Shown here piece by piece: positions 12,000 through 23,337 of a stretch of DNA of 64,000 nucleotides; the stretch's first letter is position 1, and every line of letters begins with the position of its first letter. Position numbers and translations under genes: made by a program. Source of the DNA: Sphagnum compactum (taxonomy: Eukaryota; Bryophyta; Sphagnopsida; Sphagnales); NCBI GenBank assembly GCA_965153455.1, contig OZ234499.1:12830271-12894270 (forward strand), written 5' to 3'. The notes under the pieces are model-generated. The model did no database searches. It had not been told where the DNA came from and was given only the letters and a program-made list of their open reading frames with translations.

Positions 12000-14900
12000 A
12001 CTAACAGTGAAGAAGAAGAAATTAAGAAGGTGTGATGTTGCAAACGGGTTCGACAAAGCTCTTTCAATTGGATGAAACACTTTCAGCTCACCAGATATTA
12101 AGAGCTTCTAGCAAAGTACTCTGCTGCATGATGTGAAGGGGAAATGCATCATGATGAAGAGCGACGGTTAAGGAGTACTTGGTTGATGGCTGGGATGTGA
12201 AAGAGAGAATGCATCACATATGAAGAGTGCCGTTTGAGTACTTGGTTGATGGCTGGTTGTCATGCATGCGAAGCAAGGACTGACATCAACGTCCACTATG
12301 GGCCCCATGATGGGAAGAGAGAAAGCATCATCAATAGGGTGGTTTAAGGATTCCCTTGGTGGATGGGTGGAAGAGCACGGCTATAGCTCCTTATAATGCA
12401 CACCAAAATAGGACAGATACCGACGTTTTTGGCAGACAATAAGGGAAGGACAACAAGGTCTGCAGCAAAAACTAAGTTTCCTTGCTTCAATTGTTGGCAC
12501 TGTGCAAAATTCTATTATCAATTATACGGGAAATGAAAATCACATGCACTACATGTAATTTACTTGCATTTTTTGTCATTTTAATAAATTTTGGGTTTTC
12601 TTTTTTGCACAATCATGAATTTTTTTTCCCTTGGTTTTTGTTTTGAAGGTGGATTTGAAAGAGTGAGTTTAAATGCAATTGTTTACTCTGCAACATCTTC
12701 TCCCGATGTAGACTCTCTCTATATACATATTGCAACTCAACTCACTAGAAGTTGTGCATAAATAAGACTTTTTTAAATCATTTTTAGGGGATTTGGGTTT
12801 TTGAAAGAAATTGCATTGATGCTTTTTAAGGTTGATCGTCCATAAAGAGTCAATTATGCAAGAAACAATTAGTATGTTTCAATATTTTGCTCCCTGGCAC
12901 TCTCTGCCCTTATTTTAATATTGTAACAGAATTCTGAAGCAGTTTTAATTGGAACGTTGAATTTTCTTGTTGGCTTGCATTTCTGCACTAGCGTTTTATT
13001 GCTAAGATGGATTGGCAAGAGATGAATTATGCAACAAGTAAGTGTTTGAATGTGTAGCAGTCAAGTTTTATTTTCATTCAATATTAAAACTTTAGCAAAA
13101 TTTAACAAAAAAATTAGAAAAATTAGTCGAGTTCCTTTTTGTGGCAAATTTTTGCACAGTGGTGACAAAAAAATCTATGTGATTCATTTCAAGGTTTTTA
13201 AAGCAAAACATGGCCACAAGTCACCATATTTTGAGGAAAAAGTCAGGATTTGACATATTTGGACTATACGTTTCAGGAGGTCCCCAAACTAAGGCAGGGA
13301 TCTTCGATTTTTTTCCTACTCCCATCTCTGACATGTATCCAAATTTGGCTAAGTCTTCCTTTGTATAATAGCCTCATGATTCACCTACCTCACAAAATTG
13401 GACAAAACAAGTTAAAACCCTGATCTCCAGTCTCTAGATCACTCTGCACGCAACCAAGGCTCAACTCCTGAGCACCACTTCAAGCTCACTAGTTAGCTAT
13501 ATGTCTTTTAAACCTTTAAAAAACAGCTAAATATATATGTCTCCATTTATCGGTTGGTGAGAATATCATTGATGCTGATGATTATGGTGCATGGTATAAT
13601 TTATAAATTAAAATTTCAGATATCATAATGAAATTATGATTAAGTCTTTACAGTTTAATATTAATCTGTGCAGTTTTTGCCTAATGATGGTGGTCTTCAT
13701 TTATGCGGAATATGGCTGATTAAAGCAAAATCATTCTTCTTTTTTGAGAAATACTTGCATGGAATTTGGGTCGTAGTTGTTAAAAAGGTGACCAGGACAT
13801 TTGCAACAGCTTGTTGGCAAACCACAGATTTCAACAGCTACAAGCTCCAACTCCTCTAAATATTAGGGTCAGTGAGATCAAATCTCTCATTTAGTAAAGA
13901 ATCTTTTATGTCTCATGAATAAATGGAGCATAAATCTGTTATTCACTCAAGATTTCATGCAGAGCTGTTTGACAGACTTATGTGTACAAAGTAAATTTTG
14001 TGTGCAAAATATTATCCAATTCCTAAACGTGTTTTAAAAACAATGTAGTTTGTTGATCATGTCATTGCATAAATATCTTTTAAAAAAGATGGAAATATAT
14101 GCAAATACCTACAAATGTAATTTAACCCTCAAAGAACTTAAAAGATCATTTACGATAACACCAATGTTCTTGCTAGACTTATGTACAGATACTAATTGAA
14201 GAAGGCATGTTACCGTATAACTAGAAACAACTTGTCTACTTTAGATGAGGGTCTAGGGTTCAATGAAATAGAGCAATCTTATTGGCTGAAAGCCATTAAA
14301 TTGGACCCATGGCCTTTAGATGAAGGTCCAAGACCAAAAAGTGGCAAATCAAGGCTAATTTTGGAGAGAAAATCAATTAGTTCAGATTTAAAAAAGGAGC
14401 TCAAAGGAGACCTCATGATTTGAGGAACGAAGATGCAAGCTAGAGTCCATGACAGGGTTCAACTCAAGGATTTAATTCGCTTCAAACAAGTCCAAGTTGG
14501 TTCTTAGGAATTTGGACTCTAGGCGCCAACTAAAGTGGGCCTTATTGTGAATTGGAAAACAATTTACAATTGCTCAAAATGTTTATTAAGCTACTTATTT
14601 CATATTTAGAACCTGGCTTTAAAAATATTAATATCATGAGAACTGGGTACTAATACGTTTATAATCATGGTATCAGATCATAAACTTAAAATTTAGAAAT
14701 ATGTGTTTGGTTATAACAGTCATCATGTACTAAGGAAAGGGGAGAGCAACTGCCCTTTACCTTGGGTAAGCTGCCCTTTGAGATCCCAGCAGTGTGAGAT
14801 TGCCAGCACACCAAGAATCATGGGCAGCCACTTGCCCATGCCATTATATTAACATCATTGGTGAACAATTATGCAGCACCATGACATGGCCATGGGAACG

Positions 14901-17600
14901 ACATCATGTGATCATAGTGGGAACATCATGGGCATATCACCACAACATCATTGGAACATCCAGGAACATCATATTCAAGCATGAAAAGAAAAAATGGGAA
15001 CCTTTAATATAATACATAATCTTCTAGTTTGGAAGATTATTATGTACAACATAATCTTCTACCCTAGAAGATTATGAAACATAGTATTTCTTTCATATTT
15101 GGAAGATAATATGAAAGGTTGATCATTTGTGACATGATAAGTTGAAGAGCGCCAAAATTACCCAGCCTACTATGCTGCTTCACATGGAGAGCAAATTGGC
15201 ATTATCATTCAGTGCTAGCCTAATATATTTTGATGTTAAATTTCACATTGTTGAAAAAATTTAGAATTTTCAAGTTGCAAGTTCAGTAATTGTTTTTGAA
15301 AACGATCTCCACAATTAGAAACGAAAAATGCCAAAGTTCTATACATGATTCAAGTAACCAAAAATATAATATAAAGGATTTATTTTTTCACATTCATATT
15401 TTTAATTGCCTAAATTGGCTTATGGATGATCAGGTCACCTTGGATACATCACACAATTGGAAAAGAACCACTATAATTCAGCACAAATGTGAATGGTTGT
15501 GTCAGTCAGTGATTTTTTTGGAGACATTTTGTCATTTTTCCAGAAAAAAACTAAGGGAATATTTTGGAAAATTGTGAATTTTGGGGTGTAAATTATTCTA
15601 TTTTTGCTTAATAAGCTTTTGGAAAACTTTTCAAAAAAATTTAATCTAATAAAATTGGAGAAAAATCCTTGATTGTGTTATGATATTAGTTGCAATCTAG
15701 TGTGGAATGTTTATTACTTAAACATACTTTTTTGGAAATAAACCAATTTAAGAAAAATGTTGGTTAATTATTTAATATATGAATATAATCCATTATGAGT
15801 TCAAATTTTTTTTAAATCATTCATATTTCTAATATGATGTCCATTCAAACTTATTGGAACATAGACAATTTAAAGATTGATAATATTAATGTTAAAGACA
15901 ACTTTACATTTTTAATTCATTTACAATCCATAAATAAATTTTGTGTACATGTGACAATCCAAATAATTCCCTAAACTGATCCTTCACTGGGCCAAGTCCA
16001 TCTTAGGTTATGTTGATGCCAACATACACACATAGATACGCATGAAAAGCCATGTAAGTAGTATAAATTATTTGACCCAACACCATTAGTACTACACCAT
16101 CCAAATTGGAAACCTATTAAGACTCAATTGTGGATGAACCACAAGTGAGTTACCAATTTCTACTTGTCCTCAATTTGGACTATGGCACCTAGGAATGCAT
16201 AAATTGCATTCATCTATTGAGTTGGATTAGTTTTCTTTTGAACTTTCCCATGGTGATAAGCTCTTCATCCTCCATTGCGAATATAGAATAAAACTATTTC
16301 ACACCCCAAAATCTCTATAATTCCCATTAGAAGTTTGGAAAATAAAAAACCCTTTGTTGATTTGGCTTCAAGGTTCAATAGGTTCAGCAATAGTCAAGAA
16401 CAATCTTGAGCTCAATGTGAAAGACCCAAGCAAGCATATCATGCACTTGGCCAGAACCCTACTTGCACATGCTAAGAATCTTAATGGTTATGTCGGGAGT
16501 TTTTGGTTTTTCAGATTAAAGAAAAACCAAAAATTGGAGAATTCAAATAATATTTTAAAAGTAACAAGTATTTAAAAACTCCAATAGTTATGTCCATACT
16601 ATAAATGATGATCTATAATTTAATCCTTTAAGTATTGGTAACCATTGATGTCCAAATATTGGTGTGTTGATTGGTTTTCATGAACCATAAGACAAAATTA
16701 TGGTTTAAAAGTAATATATATCAAGTATGAATGATTTTGTGTTTTGGATAAGTGAGTTCCAATCAGTGTTTTTTACTGGAAACTTTTTGCAAAAATGTAT
16801 TGGTTAAAATCACAGTTGTTAGGTCGAATTTCGGCACAAATTCGCCGATCAAAAAATTCATTTTCATTTTTCTTCTTTCATATCTGGCATGTAGCTAGAA
16901 TTGGCTAAATTAGTTTCTAGATGGTTGCCACCTTGGCTACATCACAAAATCCTTAAAAGAACCCTAGTTCCAATAAATGAAAAGGAGGATATTACATGGA
17001 GATTATGTTGAAACATTTTTCCATTTCTCAAATTTTCAACCTATGCACGTTCCAAAGTTCCAATGATAAGATGTGATGGCAAACAATCATGCTCCCAATT
17101 GTTGAAAATCTACAATCATGAAAGTTAGTAAAAAGTAATACAATTGTAGCAACAAACTCCCTCTCTTAAAAGTATTTATGCAAATTGCAAAATCTTTATA
17201 AATAATGTAGTACATGAATAGCTTCAACATTATTTTTTTCACAACAATAATCCACATTTTTGGAAAATCATAAGCACATTATGTCAAAACCTTCAAAAAT
17301 CAGCCAAAACAAAAGTTGTGCACTCTTCAATATTGATCCATGACAAGTTGCAAATGTTACAAATGAAAAGGATTTTTTATTTTAAACCCAGGTCTATAGG
17401 TTCAAATGGCCAATAGTGACACTTATTAGAAAAATTGGATAGTTACACAAATATGTCATATTTTCTCTCCTACTAATAATATTATATATTCCTTGTATGC
17501 ATGTCGAAAACACCAAATCTCAAAAATCTATGTGTTGAAGTTCACTCACCCAAAAAGATTTGATTATGATTTGACTATTAGTTGTCGAACCTCATCCAGG
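12000..17600 (+). repeat. Copy B of the ~5-kb segment, distal end inverted
   Basis: 12,003-16,320 is colinear with 4,384-8,500. It has about 650 extra bases at roughly 12,780-13,430 that copy A lacks. After 16,330 the order reverses: the reverse complement of 16,336-17,600 matches 9,615-8,560, with landmarks GTTGATTTGGCTT.A.GTTC (16,357) and GACTATTAGTTGTCGAACCTC (17,572). The best-matching stretches differ at roughly one base in ten, so the duplication is not recent. No coding potential is conserved with copy A. Confidence 0.7.
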
Positions 17601-18015
17601 GTCCATGGAAGATAAAGTATACCAAAAAAGTAGACATCTCCATTTTAACCCTGCACCTCTCATATAACTACTATAAAGTAACATTAAATTATGTGAAAGT
17701 ATGTGTCAAGTAGCATTTAGTTGGCTCTATTAAGTTTATAAGAATCTAATTTCTTTTAAATTAAAAACAAATGAATTTTAAAAGTAAATTAAAATTACAT
17801 TTGAAATTGACTAAAAAATATGTGTTCAAACCTACTTTTTGGTTAAAAAAATTAATGAAATTGATATGTAATAAGTTAAGAAATGAAAATCCACATATGT
17901 TTTAGCAAGTCATTAAAAAAAAATCTATTTTCTTTTTGTAAGAACCTACTTGACATGTACTTGAAACCAAAAGCCCAAAGTGAAAAGTAAACGTAAAAAA
18001 CTACTTGTATTTTGA
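17601..18015. other. AT-rich spacer
   Basis: AT-rich sequence between the inverted end of copy B and the CACTA-like terminus at 18,016. No ORF, repeat or RNA signal that I can support. Confidence 0.4.
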
Positions 18016-20280
18016 CACTAGGAGAAAAATCAGGATTTCAACTATGTTTCAGTTACATTTTGAAGTTGAAAATGTCACTTCCAATTGTAAAATATTTTTT
18101 CAATTCAAAATGACATTTTCAACTTCCTACCAAAATAGTTGACAATGTTGAAACAAATCCATAACATAGTCAAAGCCTACATACACGTCAATTTTTCAAC
18201 CAGCATTGAGGTGACAAGATTTTAGTTGAAAGTGACGAACCATTTTAGTCAACAAGACATTTTTGACTTCTGGATGAAGTTCATCCACCTTCATCCAGAT
18301 CTCAAAGTTGAACTTTCAACTATTTTTCAACTTCTTGATTTGTTATACTCAAAGTTATGTTTAAGCAAATAATCTAAACAATAGTTTGTTGGCACGTGTC
18401 CTTATCTAAAATTATGTGTAGGCTTAAATCTAAGTATGTAGGTCCATCTAAAAATAAGTAGGTAGGTATTTACTTACTAGGCCGACCTATTTATATAAAC
18501 TTCCCTAATTTGAACCTAGGTAGGTAAGTAGTAGGCCTAAGTAAATAAGTAGACCATAGTGTTACTTAGGCTTAAAATACATAAGTAGGCTTTAGATAAT
18601 CTTTTTTTTCATGTGGCCTTTAAGGTCAAACCTTTTTTATTAGTTTGTCCTAGGTGCCAACTTCACATTTTGAAAACATTTGATGCACCAACTTCAATAT
18701 GTAATTTATAAACTTGGAAGCTATGATAAACAATATGGGATAAAAATTATAGTTGCACTCTAATTGATATTTTGTTTCAAATGTTTTGAAGAATTTTTTT
18801 TAAACCTTTTGTAGTTTAAAACTCCATATTTTTTTCATTTGAAGTCCATTTTGAATTGTCTAAAAAGTTATGGGTGTGCCAACTAATGATTTACAAGATT
18901 ATTTTGAACTCCAAATGCAACAAAGTAGTGAAAAAGAAGTTTAATCGCAAAACTTCAAACCGTGATATCTTGTTTCAAATGTTTTTATAAAAAAAACTTT
19001 AAACTTCTCTAGTTTGAAACCCCATATCCTTTTCATTTTAGGTCCATTTTGAGTAATTTAAAAATCTATGGGTGTGTCAACTAACAATTTACAATATCTC
19101 TTTGATTTTCAAATGCAATAAAACAATGAAAAAATAATTTAATCTCAAATTCCAAAACTATGATATTTTGTTTGAAATGTTTTGAAAAAAAACTTTAAAC
19201 CTCTTCAGTTTGAAACCTCATATCTTTTTCATTGTAAGTTCATTTTGAGTGATTTAAAAGCTATGGGTGTGCCACCTAACGATTTACAAGACTTCTTTGA
19301 AATCCAAATGTAATTAAACAATGACAAAACAATTTTATCTCAAAATCCAAAACTATTTTAACAAATTTATCACCAAACATGAACCCCCCTTACACACAAA
19401 ACCCGTATCCTCTTTGGTCCTTAAAGTTGACCAAACTTTGTAGCATTAGAAATGTTAAATGGAAGGTTACAAAATTTATTTTAACAACAAAAAAAGGAGT
19501 AATGCATAAGAAGTTGATTTCCTTTGAAATCTTAAATGTATGGTGATAGGCCTATTTACTTTAGTTGAAATTAAGTTGCAATTTTGGATTTTGAGATTAA
19601 GTTGTTTTGTTGTTGCTTTGTTGTTGCTTTATTGCATTTGGACTTGAAAGAAATCTTGTAAATATCTAATTGATACATCGATAGGTTTTTAGATCACTCA
19701 AAAAAGAGTAAAAATGGGAAAGATATAGGGTTTGAAACTAGAAAGGGTTTTAAGTTTTTTCTTCAAAACATTTGAAACAAAATATTAATTAAATTACAAC
19801 TACAATTTTTATTACACAGTGCTTAGGCTTCGTTAAATTAAGGCTAACCATCTAAAGTTAATTAAGTGTCTAATATCAACTACAATGCAACTATAATGCA
19901 CCATAGGTCTACTTGCAATTTTATTTCAAAACATTTGAAACAAAATATCATAGTTTTGAATGTTGAGATAATTTTGTTGTTGTTGTTTTGTTGCATTTGG
20001 AGGACAAAAAGGTCTTGTATATCCTCGATCATAGGTTTTTAGATCACTTAAAATGGACAAAAAATGAGAAAGATATGGGGTTTGAAAATAAAAAAGAATT
20101 GAAACAAAATATCACAAATGTCCTCTTCCTCCTCCTCTTCATGTTTTTTTCCTTACTCCTTTGCTTTTGGTGTTTAGAGAAAATTTGTAATCCTTCAATT
20201 TACATTTCTAATGACATAAAGGTCATTGTTGATTTGGTTAAAAATATATATATATATTAAAATTTACAATGGTTCTTAGG
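18016..20280 (+). mobile_element. CACTA-like element, left end and interior, right end not found
   Basis: Begins with CACTAGGAGAAAAATC, close to the left terminus of the complete CACTA element at 37,974. Subterminal repeats AAGTTGAA / TTCAACTT follow on both strands (18,060-18,350), then a CACGTGTC block (18,393) and a cluster of TAGGTAGG / CCTACTTA strings (18,410-18,590), and then AAACAATATGGGATAA (18,730). The 37,974 element shows the same blocks in the same order, including that 16-mer at 38,748. The interior holds the ~197-bp repeat family. No transposase is encoded. A matching right end with a TGA target copy was not seen, so the right boundary is arbitrary. Confidence 0.5.
18764..20130. 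repeat. ~197-bp repeat family, direct then inverted units
   Basis: Direct units start at about 18,821, 19,019 and 19,215 (ACYCCATAT..TTTTCATT), preceded by a partial unit from 18,764, giving periods of 198 and 196. Each unit carries CTATGGGTGTG.CA, a GATTTACAA block and GATATTTTGTTTCAAATG. The same unit then appears as reverse complement at about 19,560-19,770 and 19,920-20,120. Together the two sets could form long stem-loops. A 65-base motif (GCTAACCATCTAAAGTTAAT) at 19,817-19,880 recurs at 20,670-20,740. Confidence 0.7.
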
Positions 20281-20877
20281 CTTGTGGTCGATGTTGGGTG
20301 GTTCCAGGTACTTAATATCCATTTATTAATTATACTAAAACAACAACTACTTATTAACTAGTTTAATCTGCCTATTATATTATTGTAGATAATATTAACT
20401 AATAGGGAATTATTTTCATAAAAATATTTAATTTATTGTAATGAAATTAATAAAAATAATAGAACTTTAATAATATTAATTATGTAGACCATAAGATTGA
20501 GACAAATACATACATTAATCTAATATTACTTTCAAATATTAAATTGTATTTAGTCTTAAGCTAGGTTAGTTATATTATTATAATTTTAATAATTAATAAT
20601 GTTATAATATGATCCTAATTTAGGCGAATAATTAGCAGTTAATTCCTATTAATTAATTTAATATACATGGTGTTTTAGCTTGGCTAAACTAAAGCTAACC
20701 ATCTAAAGTTAATTAAATGTTTAATGTGACACCTAGGTACATTTAAGGTTAAGCCACGAGGCACCTAGGCTAGACCTAACTAGACCATGTGTAAACCTTT
20801 GATGTGTGCCATGTGTGCAAGTACCAAGTATTTCAAGAAATAATTAATTAATAAAAGTACTCTACAGTCGCTATATA
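20281..20877. other. AT-rich spacer
   Basis: Very AT-rich with many TTAATTAA-type strings, and a second copy of the GCTAACCATCTAAAGTTAAT motif near 20,693. No gene seen. Confidence 0.4.
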
Positions 20878-21070
20878 CATTACTACAAAATGTGGGTGTA
20901 GTTCACTAGCCCCGTTCACTAGACCAGTGAATTCACTGTTTCTTCACTGGTCCCTGTTCACTACTACTAGTGAATTCACTGCTTCTTCACTAGTCCCCCT
21001 TCGCTACAACTAGTGAATTCACTCAAAATCCAACGAAATCACTTGGCGAACAAGGACGCATTTTGTTGCA
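20878..21070. mobile_element. CACTA-type MITE (~190 bp)
   Basis: Bounded by TTACTACAAAATG on the left and GCATTTTGTTGCAGC on the right, imperfect inverted repeats resembling the classic CACTACAA ends. The inside is a near-palindromic set of TAGTGAATTCACT repeats. The reverse complement matches the element at 48,843-48,990. It is too short to code. Confidence 0.6.
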
Positions 21071-21217
21071 GCAATATGAATGCAAAAATATATATACAAA
21101 TGCATGTCAATGACTATCAACATGCATGCATACCTGCATGATCATACTAGCAGCTAGAATATTTTCCTCATTGAACTCTGATGATCAATGATTGAGCAAC
21201 TTCCTTTTGGCCACTGA

Positions 21218-21376
21218 TCAGTGCAACATGATCCTGGTCGGTAGCAAGTAATCAATTAACAGTTGTTCCAGGCCAGAACCCCGGCCATTGTCGTTCATGA
21301 AGTTGTTATTTACGTCGTAGGACGTGTTAACAAGGGTGCTATCATCCTGCGCACCCTTCATGGTGATGGCATTCAT
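21218..21376 (-). CDS. Short unrecognised ORF in a gene-like composition block
   Basis: A 52-residue ORF (MNAITMKGAQDDSTLV..., ending ...DYLLPTRIMLH) in a stretch of higher GC (about 21,080-22,100) than the repeats to the left. Upstream on the same strand at about 21,575-21,455 another open run (beginning DSITSVADSQNLAKHH) ends where GT-type donors occur, so this could be the 3' part of a spliced gene. No family is recognised. It could equally be untranslated sequence downstream of the E1 gene. Confidence 0.25.
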   Translation of the reverse strand: MNAITMKGAQDDSTLVNTSYDVNNNFMNDNGRGSGLEQLLIDYLLPTRIMLH

Positions 21377-21576
21377 CTCCCTTCAGGCGTGCACGTCGCA
21401 ATGTAGTCGGCTCCCTGGCACTAAGTCCTCGTTGTCGTTGGTTATATGGGGATTGAGATCTACACTTGCAGACTGGAAAACTCCGGCATCAGTTGCGCAG
21501 CTGGCTCATAGGATGCTTCCCGAGACTGAGAATGGTGCTTGGCAAGATTCTGTGAATCCGCCACACTAGTAATGCT

Positions 21577-23337
21577 GTCACATCATACATCTCCACAGAT
21601 TAGTCCTGATCTGTATCTTCATCCAGCGGAAAGTGGAGCAGTACATGGATCATGAATCTAACGATACTGAGACGATTGGTAGACTTCCATCAACCCAACA
21701 ACAATAAGAAACACAGGGCGGCGCAAATCTATCAATTTCCAGCCGGTGCTAGCACTCAGCTGTGCTTCAGCTCTGTTGAGTAATGCCAACATACAGAAAA
21801 GCCCAGCTGCCATAGCTAGAAGCGCCTATCTTCTGCCCAGCCAGGATGATCTGATCAACACTAAAATTGAGCTGCTCACAAGTAACTGAGAGACCTGCGC
21901 AGCTAGCTTGCAATTGTCACTAGACTTACTGCAATGTACTGCTCACAAAGATGATGCGAGATATAAAGAGCTGAAAATGGTGGGCTGCTGCTGATGGTAT
22001 TGAAAGAAAGCTGTGCAGAAGTAGATGAGTTGTGAATGCTTGAGATGAATGGTACTCCCAGCTCTATCCCGTCTACGGCGTGCATCGAAAAAGTGGGTTA
22101 GTAAAATGATGTTGACAACATCATGCCAAGAATATCAAGCGTGCAAAACCACTGCAGTCCTCCAATTTGCAGAATCAATTCACATTCTTAATCCTCCCAA
22201 TCTTACCAAATAAATTCCATTAAATCCTGCTCATCAAGGGTCTTTCCAAGAACACTAAAGGCACACTCCAATTCCTCTGAAATTTTCAGCTACGATTTAA
22301 TTTGATTTTCAGTGAAGAAATCATTCAATATTCAGGAACCTTTGCATCGCAAGTCCAAGCCGATGAAACCAAGCTATGCACCCCTAGTCCTTGATTTGGA
22401 TTCAGAATGTGGGAGATATTGATTTTTAAGTGATTTCCGCAGCTGAAAATTCAAATAAATTCCAAAAAACCAGGTTTTGAAAGGAAGAATCAGTTGAGGA
22501 CATGGTAACACTTGGGCCAACGGCAGAGGCCACACTAGTACATATTGAAAATCCTCAAGAGAGCTACTTCTCCATACATGAGAGATTTTGTCTGCTTCAT
22601 TTTCATGCACACGACTGATCTGAAACACATCCATCCAATGTGTTGACTTGTTTGACAAATTTGTAACAATCGCATTACAATTTGGTGAACTATGAGTTGT
22701 GAAAGAGATTAAATTAATAATAATAATAATAATAATAATAACCAGGGTGATCCATTTGTCAGGCCATTTTTGTTGCATTGATTCATTTTTGTATGTTATG
22801 ATGATCTGCAAGGTTTTTCTTCTTATATTTTCCTTCTCTTTGTCAAGGATAACATTCACATCATCGACTTTACCTTTGTCGCTCCTCTGTTTTTGAGCAT
22901 TTTGTTTCTCAATTGACTCTTGTGAATCTTGTGGTTTAGCCCTGTAAGTCCATGATTTGGTCACCTTTTGGTTTGAAGCCAAGCAGAGAATTTGACATGC
23001 ACAGAATTCACAATCACCATTCACAAGAAAATCTCAGGTTGCAAGATCATGTTGTTGTAACTGAGCATATGCTACTGGCTTCCAAGAACATAATAATCAG
23101 GACATTATCATGCTACCTTTCAGCATTCTAATGCCGAAACAGGAATGACACTCAAGGATCCATGACCAGAAAGCTGACCATCATGATGCTGCAAGTATCA
23201 TTTGACACTGGGCCTCCAACAAAATGAGGAGACAACAAGTGCATTTCTAGAAACAGCAACTTGAATATACAAGGAGGATGGCCCGTGTTCTAAAAGGGCT
23301 GATGAGGGAGAACCATGACCTGCATGAGTATGGCTAA
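21577..23337. other. 3' flank of the E1 gene, no gene recognised
   Basis: Probably contains the E1 3' UTR and terminator just below 23,338. A (TTA/ATT)n microsatellite lies at about 22,711-22,740. A 216-codon minus-strand ORF (23,024-22,374) runs through that repeat, giving a string of isoleucines, and has no motif I recognise. Confidence 0.4.
22711..22740. repeat. (AAT)n microsatellite
   Basis: About ten AAT repeats, which translate to poly-Ile on the minus strand and create the length of an otherwise featureless ORF. Confidence 0.85.

Noticed and set aside
16354-16575. 73-codon ORF in copy B of the duplication
   Set aside because: The matching stretch in copy A (inverted, about 9,420-9,610) does not keep the frame, so it is unlikely to be coding.
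22374-23024. 216-codon minus-strand ORF
   Set aside because: Its length depends on reading through an AAT microsatellite (poly-Ile). It has no domain and lies just downstream of the E1 gene, so it is probably untranslated or chance sequence.
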